Assembly: GCA_018350325.1 (NCBI GenBank)
Contig: JAEVLN010000023.1
Coordinates: 1,055,001 to 1,119,000 of the forward strand
Origin: Globodera rostochiensis
Lineage: Eukaryota > Nematoda > Chromadorea > Rhabditida > Heteroderidae
DNA: 64,000 nt
Reading direction: 5' to 3'
In this document: positions 21,011 to 33,600 of the stretch, piece after piece
Layout: every line of letters begins with the position of its first letter
Numbering within the stretch: position 1 is the stretch's first letter
The notes under the pieces: generated by a model
What the model saw: only the letters and a program-made list of their open reading frames with translations
Database searches by the model: none
Told to the model about the DNA's origin: nothing
Made by a program: the position numbers and the translations under genes

Positions 21011-23817
21011 ATGCCCACTTTTCTCTTCTTGGCCGCAATTTGCTTGCTTGTGGCCACTTCTATTCTGCTGGAGACGGGTCAGAAAAATTTTGTTTCAAAT
21101 TAAAAATTTGGCGGAATATTTCATCGCTTTTCAGTGTGTGGGGTGACTAACAAAAATTTATTTAAATATCGAAATATTTTAACTTAAATTTTTGACTAAC
21201 TCACGTAGAGAATTCAGATGCATCGCCAAGAAAAAAACCCAAACTCGAAAAAGGATCATCCAGTTCTGGCAAAGCTCAATCAACCCCAGGTTACAGTGCA
21301 AAATAGTTTAATTATTTAGAATAGGAACATTAATTATTCGCCTTAATTAATTTAGCTACGATTATAAATAACAAATTTTGTAAAGTGCCAAAGGCAAACT
21401 CTTCGGCGGGGGGGATAAAGCATTTGCTGCCGGCAATGTCCGAGTGCACTCTCTCGGGGACGACCGATAGTGCGGACGTTCACTTTTTGGTGGGGAAAGG
21501 AAACAAAAAAGAGGCAAGTTTTGTGGTAGATTAAAAATTTTGGGTTTATTTATGCTTAAATTGTTTTTTTTCTTAATTTTTTTATTTATTTGAATTTGAA
21601 GCTTCTGCCGGCACATAAAGCGATTCTGGAGAAAGCCTCCGACGTGAGCAATGTTTTTTTAGCATATGACCGGGCTCGCTTTTTTGGAGAAGAGGTGAGA
21701 AATGTTTTTTGCTATCAGCCAGACAACAATTATAATAATTTAATTTATTTTGGAAATTAACTTTCTTAAACAATTTAAATAACAGGTTTAAATATTATAA
21801 AGGCTGCTTCAATTAAATTTGTTGTCTTATTTTTTTGAGGCTTGGAAGGCAATAGAAGTGATTTGGGGTGTTTTGCAGAGTTTCCGAGCAAATATAAATC
21901 GGTTTAAGCCCAAATGTTAAATATAATTAATTTACATTTTCAATTTTTATTTATTTTGGGACTTTGCTCGCCGGTGTTTGGATTACATCGATGAAAATGC
22001 GGAAACTTTGATCCTCTCGGAAGAGTTTTTGCAAATTGATCAAGAATTGTTATGCGAGATTTTGGACCATCACAAGCTGATCATCAACGACGAACTTACA
22101 ATTTGGAATGCCGTAAAAACATTTTTTTGTATAATCTTTCGTGGGTTGACATTTCGCGGAGTAAATTCAAAAACTTTGTTAAAATTATTTTTGTTTATTA
22201 TTATTATTATTTAGTCAGTTTAGTAAAGAGAATGTGCTAAAAAAAATGCTTTTCAATTGGCAAATGTCCGATTTTGGCTTACTAGGCGAAATGTCATCCG
22301 ACCATTCCTTTTGTCATATTCGAATTCCTCTAATTAAAAATAAATTATAAGGCACTTCGCTGGGCGGACGAACAATGCCGTCAAAATGGGAAAGAGTGCT
22401 CAGCGAAGAATAGACGCGCAATGCTCGGCCCGGCAATTTTCAAAATTCGTTTTCCGCTCATTCCTCAAAAGGATTTTACTGAGAATATTGGTAATTATCC
22501 ATTTGATTGGATAATTTACAATTTTAAAATGCCAAATCTACCTCTATTTCATAATTCCGACTCCAAAATTCGGTTGAATTTTGCTTTTGACAGTTCGATC
22601 CGGAGTATTGACCCAAGACGAGATCATCAGCGTTTATGTGTACCATTCTCATCCGGACGTCGGTCTGCCCAAGCTGTACCCGCTTCAATTCCCAACTAAT
22701 GGACGTGCTGTTACAGGTGGTCACCTCGCCGTTTACCTATCAAAGTGCTCTACTCATATACCGTATAGAGGCACTTTAATCCCCCACGGGGAATTATTTT
22801 TAACCTTCTCAGAAAGGGAGAGATTATTAGAGGGTGGGAGATTATTAGAGCACGTGGGATTAAAAGAAGTATTTATTGCATATAAAAAATCATAAATTTG
22901 TAACCGCTTAAAGATACTTATTTTTTCATAGCCAAATCAAAAATTGCCACTTTTTATTCATTTACCTGCACAAAAGCGAAATTGTATTTTAATATTTTAA
23001 AAATAAAATTATATTTCCTTAGGACTAACCCTTCAAAATCAATGGGATTCCGCTGCATGTCACGACCAACTCGCGCTTTCTGAGCCCGCCCGATTGATTG
23101 TTCAAATTATTGGAGGGAAAGGGGGTAAAGTATTATTCTGTTAAATGATTTGATTAAAAATTAATGTACTTCTTTTCAGGGTGGCGCTCTGTCTTCGCCG
23201 AACGGCCAATTCCAAAAGGAAATTCTGGCATTTTCTACTACGAAGTGACCATCTCGGGGGAAGCACGGTAAGTTAAATAAATAAATAGTTGAGGTTCAAA
23301 ATGCTTGAGAAGCGTTTTCCTTAAAACAATTATATTTAGCGCTATTTCCATTGGACTCGCGACCAAACAAATGCCATTGAGCAAAGTGGTTGGGGAGAAC
23401 AAAGGCACTTACGCATACACAAGCAATGGCATTTTTTTGGTTGAGGGAGCCGACGCTACTAACTATGAAAGTGATTACTTCGTCAAAAGGTTTGACGCCG
23501 ATGACGTCATCGGCTGCGGCGTCAATTTGGCAACTGGCCAAATCATTTACACAATAAATGGACAGCGTTTAGGTGAGGAAAAAAAATTAAAGAGCATTAT
23601 TTTTTAAATTTAAAATCTAATCGATGGCCCATTATTTTTGGATTTAATAAATCTTTTTAATTTATTTATTTCGTTGTGTTTATTTTCAGAAACTGACGGG
23701 TTGCATGTCGATTTTGGCGCAGATTTATTTCCATGCATTTCGTTGTGCTATCCTGGCACTAAAATTGAAGCAAATTTTGGCCCGAATTTCAAATTCAATA
23801 TTGCCGATGGCATTTAG
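21011..23817 (+). CDS. SPRYSEC effector-type gene C, apparently intact
   Basis: Model: join(21011..21077, 21135..21142, 21211..21289, 23023..23124, 23180..23267, 23340..23572, 23690..23817). Exon 1 is a signal peptide ([20 protein letters not shown]). After the small second exon comes a basic stretch [12 protein letters not shown]. The SPRY domain then follows: [85 protein letters not shown]. It ends at TAG 23815-23817, about 230 residues in all. Phases agree across all junctions. Weak points are the 8-nt second exon and the acceptor chosen at 21210; the better acceptor six bases downstream would put the exon out of phase. Unlike copies A and B, the SPRY core is diverged ([19 protein letters not shown] in place of the [12 protein letters not shown] loop). 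The third intron (21290-23022) is 1.7 kb and houses a BTB-BACK pseudogene. Confidence 0.75.
21436..22744 (+). pseudogene. BTB-BACK domain gene remnant nested in the SPRYSEC C intron
   Basis: On the same strand, exon-like blocks at 21436-21513 ([17 protein letters not shown]), 21602-21694 ([15 protein letters not shown] joined to [13 protein letters not shown]), about 21962-22112 ([29 protein letters not shown]), 22352-22490 ([34 protein letters not shown]) and 22594-22744 ([30 protein letters not shown]) match the cyst-nematode BTB-BACK family in order. The middle of the BTB fold is deleted inside the second block, the third block lacks an AG acceptor, and the last runs into a transposon at 22745. 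The first intron would use a GC donor (GAG/GCAAGT). It is a broken gene inside another gene's intron. Confidence 0.75.
22752..22880. mobile_element. Diverged MITE of the pogo-like family
   Basis: ACCGTATAGAGGCACTTTAA and, at the other side, CACGTGGGATTAAAAGAAG echo the ends of the 11404-12349 transposon. Internal GAGAGATTATTAGAGGGTGG words echo its subterminal repeats. It truncates the BTB-BACK remnant. Confidence 0.55.
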
Positions 23818-23965
23818 AAAGTGAAAACCGAGGGAATTATGGGATATTGCTGTTGAGGGTTTCGTTCGTTTTTTGTTTTTCTTTGTGATCAAAACATTAT
23901 CATTCATAAAAAGAGTTTGCTCAATGCATTTCAATTTTATTTTAGATTTTTTGGGGTTTTAACAT

Positions 23966-24172
23966 ATTTCTTTGGAAAAAATCACAACCGCTCTTCCCCA
24001 AAATCTCATATAATGAAAAAAATACACCCCTAATAGGGGTCATTCCATTCTGATCAAATATTATGTCCACAGTTTAATTTTACAGATAAAGAGAGAATTT
24101 TTTCGAATCAACATTAACCGGGAATGGTTTAAAAATATTCAATGTGAATAACACTAACATTTCAATTTGTTT
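23966..24172 (+). repeat. Inverted repeat copy (partner about 27655-27862)
   Basis: TTTGGAAAAAATCACAACCG through AGTGTTATTCACATTGAAT-type sequence is present in reverse complement at about 27655-27862, with few differences. At the partner site a CCGGGACC-word element follows directly. Confidence 0.7.
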
Positions 24173-24174
24173 TA

Positions 24175-24656
24175 CCCATTTTCATGTTACTCTATTCTCA
24201 TAGCAGGCCATCATTTCACATAATCGGATAAAAGTTTCTCAAAATTCTGACCTTCTCATGTTTTTTTACTCTCTTGCCGATGTTCTGTTCCGCTAATTTA
24301 CATAATTGTAACACATTTGTCACCATTCTAATATGTACTTATGACTCTTGATTTCGGATCTCGTTGTTATTTTTCTTTGTTTTTACCAATGAAAAACTTA
24401 TTTCTTTTGGCATCATGCCATCTTTATTGAATGGATTTGAAAATAAGGACAAAAGTAGAACTTGGTAAAAACAAAGAAAAATAACAACGAGATCCGAAAT
24501 CAAGAGTCATAAGTCATATTAGAAGGTGACAAATATGTAAATTAAACATCGGCAAGAGAGTAAATAAAACATGAGAAGGTCAGAATTTTGAGCTTTTATC
24601 CGAATTATGTGAAATGATGGCCTGCTATGAGAATAGAGTAACATGAAAATGGGTAA
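24175..24656. mobile_element. Foldback element with about 230-bp arms
   Basis: The left arm (CCCATTTTCATGTTACTC.. at about 24176) and the right arm (ending GAGTAACATGAAAATGGG at about 24654) are reverse complements over about 230 bp, with small indels and a short centre around 24400-24425. No coding capacity is present. A single-arm copy is at 16282-16556. Confidence 0.75.
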
Positions 24657-24846
24657 AGCAATATGAGAACGACGGTCAGGGTATGAGAATAAAAGAAAAA
24701 AGGGGTGAACGGTTCAAAAATGTTGAAATTTATAAAAGCAAATCCCAATAACAGAAACATAAAACCAATTTAGCCCTCAATTAAGAAATAATACAGCATC
24801 CGAAACTCGCCTTAAATGGTTAAGACCGAAAGAAGAGAAACTGAAA

Positions 24847-25818
24847 TTACCGATCAAATTTTGGCATTTTGAAAATTGCAAACATTTTGAGTTTTAATTT
24901 CAAACTTAATAAAAGAGCCAGGCCCATATCTGTTTCCGCCGAACACTCTTTCCCATTTTGACGGCATTTTTCGTGCTTGTTGAAACGGCATCGCGCTACC
25001 GTAATGCGACGGTCTCGGATTTTTCGGGTTGACCATAGACTGAAGACTTCCCTCATTGTTTTGCAAATTATTCCCGCTCCAATCCCAAGAATGCTGTCAA
25101 TTTGAGTCCATTCTTTTGCCGAAAATTTTCCTTTTTGCTTAAATTCGTTTCTCGTTGCTTGGAATTTGTCGACAATTTTACACTTTCGCTGCTCTTCAGC
25201 AATATATTCGTTTGAAGTACCTAATTTTCTGTTTTTCAACATTTTTGACATTATCCGAGTGATCAGACTTTGTGAGAGGAGGATTCTGATCAGTTGAATT
25301 GGGTTCAATTTGTCCAAGCTGATCAGACTTTGTGAGAGGAGGATTCTGATCAGTTGAATTGGGTTCAATTTGTCCAAGCTGATCAGACTTTGTGAGAGGA
25401 GGATTCTGATCAGTTGAATTGGGTTCAATTTGTCCAAGCTGATCAGACTCTGTGAGAGGAGGATTCTGATCAGTTGAATTGGGTTCAATTTGTCCAAGCT
25501 GATCAGTTGAATTGGGTTCAATTTGTTCAAGCTGATCAGTTGAATTGGGTTCAATTTGTCCAAGCTGATCAGTTGAATTGGGTTCAATTTGTTCAAGCTG
25601 ATCAGTTGAATTGGGTTCAATATGTCCAATTTGGGTGTTGTGCCAGTCGATTTGGTGATGGAACTTTCGTTCAAGCGTTAATTTATTCCATTCTTCGTCT
25701 TTATCATTGTCCCACCATCCTTCTCCGAATTTTCATCAAATAATTGTACGGATTCGGTTTTTTCGAGTAAATTGGTTGCGAAAAATGACACCAAAATTAA
25801 ATTCCAAAACCCATTCAT
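24847..25818 (-). CDS. Secreted-type protein with 11- and 20-residue tandem repeats
   Basis: On the minus strand an ATG at 25818 begins MNGFWNLILVSFFATNLL, a signal peptide, followed by LFDENSEKDGG. The same frame, after a TAA near 25680, continues as an open frame of about 270 codons. It has four copies of an 11-residue repeat (LNPIQLISLDK), four copies of a 20-residue repeat (LNPIQLIRILLSQSLISLDK) and a basic, Cys-containing C-terminal part ([49 protein letters not shown]). Removing an intron around the TAA would make a repeat-containing secreted protein, but I could not fix its borders; alternatively the gene is broken. I recognise no family for the unique parts. Tandem-repeat secreted effectors are known in cyst nematodes; the analogy is inference. 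Confidence 0.45.
25259..25632 (-). repeat. Coding minisatellite: 4 x 60 bp then 4 x 33 bp
   Basis: Four 60-bp units (GATCAGACTTTGTGAGAGGA.., 25261-25500) are identical except for one base in the last. They are followed by four 33-bp units (GATCAGTTGAATTGGGTTCA..) to about 25632. The 33-bp unit is the 60-bp unit minus a 27-bp insert. Both periods keep the reading frame. Confidence 0.95.
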
Positions 25819-25899
25819 TTTATTTAGGCAAATAAGCTCTAGATATATATGAAATTTCAATTTATTTTCTATTTTTTTGGGTTAAGGAGATTTCTTTAA

Positions 25900-26490
25900 A
25901 TTTTTTTACTTTTAGGGAATAATAAATATTATTTAGCTTTGATAAAAAATTATTGAAAGTAATAAATGACAGCCCACAAATGAAATAGCCATATTCTTTA
26001 TCATCTCACCTAAATCAATATTGATTCCTGACAACTCACTAAATATTTTTTTCCTAATAATATTCGCATTTTCATATGGAAGCGGGCACCAGTAAGTTCG
26101 TCACGTGTAGAAATACGACCGGGGGAAATTTCCTTCCAAATTGGTGGAATTTTCCCCGGGAATTTTCTTTTTCTACGTGGAAAATTCCCTAGGTAAATCT
26201 CCCTCGATTTCGACTCCAATGAGCTAAAAACTGAAAAGATGGCGGCTAAAACCATCGATTTTCTCATCAAAAGCTGAATTTATGATTCGAGCTCTAATTT
26301 TTAGGTGGCAGTTTTATTCCATTTGACCCTAAATTTAGTGTGGTCCCGTAATTTCAGTAATTAAAAATGCAACGTAAAATCTAAAAAACGAAAGTCAGTA
26401 TCAATGCGTAAAAAAGTAACGAATAATAGGGAAAAGTGAAATACAAAATTGTGGAAAAGTGTGTTGGTTTTAAAAATGTTTAAAAACAAA
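25900..26490. other. Intergenic DNA, no gene seen
   Basis: About 26120-26215 is an imperfect inverted region of GGGAAATTTCC/GGAAAATTCCC words, again resembling a small element. No exon series is evident. Confidence 0.4.
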
Positions 26491-26499
26491 TATTTTGTA

Positions 26500-26786
26500 G
26501 GAAGCGGCCAACGGAACCAGAGTTTGCGCGGCCTATGAGGCCAAAGCGTTTTGTTTGCTCGTCCGTCAGTTTGGCGACGGCCCTTACAGAGCGTCGGCTC
26601 CGTCTATTTTAAATATAAAGTTAAATAAAAATTGAAATTCAAATTTAAATTCGGCGGCTTTTCAGTTGCACGTGGAGCCGTTGCGGCTTTTGGTTTAACA
26701 CCGCCAAACAATTGGGCTGCGACTGCGATGGCACTGAGACCAGAGGCTGCGGTCCGTTAGGCATCGGCCGCAGCTACCAGTGCTGT
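26500..26786 (+). pseudogene. Duplicate of the last two phospholipase A2-like exons
   Basis: It is nearly identical to 18597-18886, including the intron, and starts at the same exon boundary (GAAGCGGCCAACGGAACC). It stops within CAGTGCTGT before the final codons. The active-site exon and signal peptide are absent, so this is a partial segmental duplicate. Confidence 0.85.
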
Positions 26787-26789
26787 GTT

Positions 26790-27650
26790 TAGCAAAAAAG
26801 ATTCTATTTGTTTGTTCGACATCTCTGAAACTGTTAAATATAAAAAATTCAATTTTTAATTGCATTTTTATTAAATAGTTTGTCGAAAAACCCTACTTTT
26901 CGGTTAAATTTTTGTTAGATTTTGGCATATTCAGTGCATAATTCCCAGCCCTAATAATCCATTTTTGAAAAGGAGTGATGGGGGGGGGGGGAGGGGGAGG
27001 GATCAGTGGACAGAAAACAAAAAATATGAATTACAATGATCTTTTGTCTGCTAAAGGAGTTTTTTTAAAATTAGATAATAAAAAAAGGTTAACACGCAAA
27101 CAAAAAATTAGATGTTAAAAATAAAATAAAAACAATTTTTATAAAACATTTAATGATATATTTGGCTCCTACCAATAAAATAGGATTTAAGCCACATATT
27201 GGTTTTCATTCGGTTGAGGGGATTTTGGAAGGCTGCTCTTTATTGGACTTTCTCGAGGTTTGAAGGGATGGGGTGAAACACATAACCCCCATTTTATAAA
27301 AAACGGCATAGTTAATTCAAGGCAATAAAAAATCAAAAAGATTATGTTCTTTGATTGTTTTTTTAGTTTTTTTTTTTTGTTGCAGCATAATGAATTGTTT
27401 ATAAAAAATATTAAAAAAAAGAAGAACAAAAAAAAACATTTATTATTATTTGTTCGATATTATTTTTTGGTTCTCATAAATACCCCAAAACCCCCAGCGA
27501 TCATTTTGATTTTCCTATGCGCCGCGGCACGACGCTCTTTTCCTCCAAGTTGGTCTTTTTAGGGGGGATAAGGCTAAAGTCACCGCTAAGCAATTGCAAA
27601 ATTTATCGTCACAATTGATTTACCGGCTTGTGCCGAATAACATCTGAAAT
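26790..27650. other. AT-rich DNA with a G-rich tract, no gene seen
   Basis: A G12 run with GAGGGGGAGGG lies at about 26979-27001, and T/A-rich simple sequence at about 27330-27450. Confidence 0.5.
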
Positions 27651-27654
27651 AAGC

Positions 27655-27862
27655 AAAATTGAAATGTTAGTGTTATTCACATTGAATATTTTTAAACCAT
27701 TCCCGGTTAATGTTGATTCGAAAAAATTCTCTCTTTATCTGTAAAATTAAACTGTGGACATAATATTTGATCAGAATGGAATGACCCCTATTAGAGGTGT
27801 ATTTTTTTCATTATATGAGATTTTGGGGAAGAGCGGTTGTGATTTTTTCCAAAGAAAGTTGA
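27655..27862 (-). repeat. Inverted repeat copy (partner 23966-24172)
   Basis: Reverse complement of 23966-24172, ending at GATTTTTTCCAAAGAAA. Confidence 0.7.
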
Positions 27863-28087
27863 ACGGGACCGGGACTTTTGGAAAACCCGGGACCGGGACT
27901 AAATTTGGTCCCGGTCAAAAAAAACCGGGACCACTGGACAAAAACAAAAAAAAAATCATTTTGTTAAAAAACGGGACTTTTATAGTGGGATTTTAAAGGA
28001 ATTTAAAAAACCGGGACCAAAATTTCAGTACCAAAATTTGAAAAATTGACCATTTCAGTACTGGTCCCGGTCCCGTGCAACCCTAGT
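27863..28087. mobile_element. Miniature element built of GGGACC/GGTCCC words
   Basis: Direct and inverted CGGGACCGGGAC words fill both ends (GTTGAACGGGACCGGGACTT at about 27866; GGTCCCGGTCCCGTGCAACC at about 28063). The right terminus CAACCCTA is the complement of a TAGGG start, so it resembles the element at 19681 in terminus and layout. Confidence 0.55.
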
Positions 28088-28089
28088 TT

Positions 28090-28640
28090 AGATAATAAAA
28101 TTTTGGAAATTCTCTCTAAATTTAAGTTCTTTGTTTTACACAGGTTTTTCAAACCCAACAAAATAAATAAACAATTTATAAAAAGTAAACTCCTAAAATC
28201 CAAAATTAAAAGTTTCGTGATTTGGCTTATGTCTTCCATTCGTTTATAGAAATTAGCATGTCATTTTGACCGAATACGAGAAACTGGAAGAGAAAATTGG
28301 CTGGTTAAATGAGGACCAGCAGAAGAACGTTTCCATTGATCAGTTTTTGTTAATGCAAAGTTTCTCAGAGTTTTTGCCCTATTTACACTTTGCATTGCAT
28401 TTGCTCCTGTCTCACATTTCCATTTTCCTTTGTCCAATTTTGCCCCCACGGGCATAACATTCTTCCGATTTAAATTTTATATATTCCTTTTGCATTCCCC
28501 TCCTCCCCTCTTTTTTGCCCTCGGGGTTATACTGTATCGCCTCTCAGGCCCAGAATTCGTTTATTTTGTTACTTATATATGTATATATGATTTATTCAGT
28601 TTAGCTAATTGGAATCATAAAAATTCATTAGCAACGACTA
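28090..28640. other. Spacer upstream of the F-box-like gene
   Basis: An open stretch at 28260-28370 (EKLEEKIGWLNEDQQKNVS) may be a lone exon, but no partner exon was found. The remainder is AT-rich with a CTCCCCTCTT tract. It probably contains the promoter; no clear TATA box was chosen. Confidence 0.35.
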
Positions 28641-28644
28641 AAAA

Positions 28645-29905
<1,261 letters not shown>

Positions 29906-29934
29906 ATGGACGGAGGGAATTTAAACGGAAAACC

Positions 29935-30250
29935 CGATATTCAGAATGTTTGACGCAGACGAAGGTCCGAGTGAGCCCAAGAAGAGAAAGAATTGAGGAC
30001 GACGGTATTTGGAATGAATTAAACTAATAGATGGGCTCAACACTTAATATGTTGCTTTTCTCCATTGCTAGATACATTTTAGAAAAAATTTTGTCTTTCA
30101 TACATATTTCTAATTTTCAGATTGTTTGACGCAAGCGAAGGTCCGAGTGAGCCCAAAAAGTGAATGAACGGAGGACGAACGGAATTTGGATGGAAAATAT
30201 TTAAACAGGAAAATGATTTCATTTAAATTGTTGCTTTTCTCTTTTGCTAG
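29935..30250 (+). repeat. Tandem duplication of the F-box-like gene's 3' flank
   Basis: TTTGACGCA(G/A)(A/G)CGAAGGTCCG and the following 100 bp occur at about 29950 and again at about 30123. They lie directly after the stop codon and look non-coding. Confidence 0.6.
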
Positions 30251-30655
30251 ATAAATTTTGATTTCAAAAATTTGGTAAAAAATGTGAATTTGCAAAAATT
30301 CTTTTAGCGATTTATTTTTCGGTCTGTGGTTGAAGCTGCGAAAAAAATAGCCGGACGCATTTAATTATATTTATAATCTATGTGATGTTGAAAAAATCTT
30401 TAAATTTTCAAAATACATACGGGCATTATTTTGTTATGCACTTGGTTTTTATGTTAAGAGTATGATTTATTAATCAAATAGGTGTTACTTTCATTAAGTG
30501 ATTGAATTATTTATGTTTTATTAATTTTATTGAACATTTGGATAGCATAAGTTTGTAAAAATATTATTTAAATTACCAAATAAACCTTAGATTTAAAAAG
30601 TTTAATAAGTTTTGGGATTATATTTTCCACATTTATTTGGGGGTTTCTGTTTGTT
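30250..30655. other. AT-rich spacer before the satellite, no gene seen
   Basis: No open exon series and no clear repeat were found. Confidence 0.5.
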
Positions 30656-30659
30656 TTTT

Positions 30660-33600
30660 TAATCTATTCTGATTTTTAACCGTCTGACTCTCTCTTTTTA
30701 ACACACTATTTCTTCAAAAAATAAAATGTTCAAAAATGTAACTAAAAATTATTAGATGGGGTGCGTTGATGACCAAATTACTCTAACCGTCTGACTCTCT
30801 CTTTTTATAATATGTTCAAAAAAGTAACTAAAAAATTATTAGATGGGGTGCGTTGATGACCGAATTACTCTAACCGTTTGACTCTCTCTCTTTTTCTAAT
30901 GCTATTTCTTCAAATGTAAAATTCGTCGTAAAATTACTAATTTATTTCGAAAAATGAATGAAAATAATCGAAAAAACCTTCCAATAGAATCGGGAAATCA
31001 AATTTAAGTCCAACTTTTCGGTCAGACAATTCCAAAATTTATCGATCCATTTGCATGGACCGTCCAAATACATACCTTATTTGGACAAAAACTAGTCAAC
31101 CACCACAGCAATTTCTGAAACTTTATGAAAAAGTACCAACAATTTTTGGATAGGGTGCGTTCATTGCTCAATTACTCTCGACGTCTGACTCTCTCTTTTT
31201 ATCACACTATTTCTTCAAAAATAAAATATTCCAAAAAGTAAACTAAAACAATTTTTAGATAGGGTGTTGATGATCAAATTACTCTCACCGTTTGACTCTC
31301 TCTCTCTTTTTCTAATGCTATTTCTTCAAATGTAAAATTTGTCGTAAAATTACTAATTTATTTCGAAAAATGAGTGAAAATAATCGAAAAACCTTCCAAT
31401 GGAATCGGGAAATCAAATTTAAGTCCAACCTTCCGGTCAGACAATTCCAAAATTTATCGATCCATTTGCATGGACCGTCCAAATACATACCTTATTTGGT
31501 TCATGTCCTAATTACTCTCGCCGCCTGACTCTCTCTTTTTAGCACACTATTTCTTCAAAAAATAAAATTTCAGAAATTAAACCAAAACAATTTTTAGATG
31601 GGGTGCGTTCATGTGCAAATTACTCAAGCCGCCTGACTCTCTCTTTTTAGCACACTATTTCTTCAAAAAATAAAATTTCAGAAATTAAACCAAAACAATT
31701 TTTAGATGGGGTGCGTTCATGTGCAAATTACTCAAGCCGCCTGACTCTCTCTTTTTAGCACACTATTTCTTCAAAAAATAAAATTTTCAGAAATTAAACC
31801 AAAATAATTTTTAGGTGGGGTCCGTTCATGTCCTAATTACTCTCGCCGCCTGACTCTCTCTTTTTAGCACACGATTTCTTCAAAAACTAAAATTTTCAGA
31901 AATTAAACCAAAACAAATTTTAGATAGGGTGCGTTCATGTCCAAATTACTCTCGCCGTCTGACTCTCTTTTTAGCACACTATTTCTTCAAAAAATAATAT
32001 TTTCAGAAATTAAACTAAAACAATTTTTAGATGGGGTGCGTTCATGTCCTAATTACTCTCGCCGCCTGACTCTCTCTTTTTAGCACACTATTTCTTCAAA
32101 AAATAAAATTTTCAGAAATTAAACCAAAACAAATTTTAGATAGGGTGCGTTCATGTCCAAATTACTCTCGCCGTCTGACTCTCTCTTTTTAGCACACTAT
32201 TTCTTCAAAAAATAATATTTTCAGAAATTAAACTAAAACAATTGTTAGATAGGGTGCGTTCATGTCCAAATTACTCTCGCCGTCTGACTCTCTCTTTTTA
32301 GCACACTATTTCTTCAAAAAATAATATTTTCAGAAATTAAACTAAAACAATTTTTAGATGGGGTGCGTTCATGTCCAAATTACTCTCGCCGTCTGACTCT
32401 CTCTTTTTAGCACACTATTTCTTCAAAAAATAATATTTTCAGAAATTAAACTAAAACAATTTTTAGATGGGGTGCGTTCATGTCCAAATTACTCTGGCCG
32501 CCTGACTCTCTCTTTTTAGCACACTATTTCTTCAAAAAATAAAATTTTCAGAAATTAAACCAAAACAATTTTTAGAAGGGGTGCGTTCATGTCCAAATTA
32601 CTCTCGCCGCCTGACTCTATCTTTTTAGCACACTATTTCTTCAAAAAATAAAATTTTCAGAAATTAAACCAAAACAATTTTTAAAAGGGGTGCGTTCATG
32701 TCCAAATTACTCTGGCCGTCTGACTCTCTCTTTTTAGCACACTATTTCTTCAAAAAATAATATTTTCAGAAATTAAACTAAAACAATTGTTAGATGGGGT
32801 GCGTTCATGTCCAAATTACTCTCGACGTCTGACTCTCTCTTTTTAGCACACTATTTCTTCAAAAAATAAAATTTTCATAAATTAAACCAAAACAAATTTT
32901 AGATAGGGTGCGTTCATGTCCAAATTACTCTCGACGTCTGACTCTCTCTTTTTAGCACACTATTTCTCCAAAAAATAATATTTTCAGAAATTAAACTAAA
33001 ACAATTGTTAGATAGGATGCGTTCATGTCCAAATTATTCTCGCCGTCTGACTCTCTATTTTTAGCACACTATTTCTTCAAAAAATAATATTTTCATAAAT
33101 TAAACTAAAACAATTTTTAGATGGGGTGCGTTCATGTCCTAATTACTCTCGCCGCCTGACTCTCTCTTTTTAGCACACTATTTCTTCAAAAAAAAAAAGT
33201 TTCAGAAATTAAACCAAAACAAATTTTAGATAGGGTGCGTTCATGTCCAAATTACTCTCGCCGTCTGACTCTCTCTTTTTAGCACACTATTTCTTCAAAA
33301 AATAATATTTTCAGAAATTAAATTAAAACAATTTTTAGATGGGGTGCGTTCATGTCCAAATTACTCTCGCCGTCTGACTCTCTCTTTTTAGCACATTATT
33401 TCTTCAAAAAATAATATTTTCAGAAATTAAACTAAAACAATTTTTAGATGGGGTGCGTTGATCTCCAATTACTCTCGTCGTCTGACTCTCTCTTTTTAGC
33501 ACACTATTTCTTCAAAAAATTAAATTTTCAAAAAAGTAACTAAAACAATTTTTAGATGGGGTGCGTGCGTTGATCTCCAATTACTCTCGTCGTCTGACTC

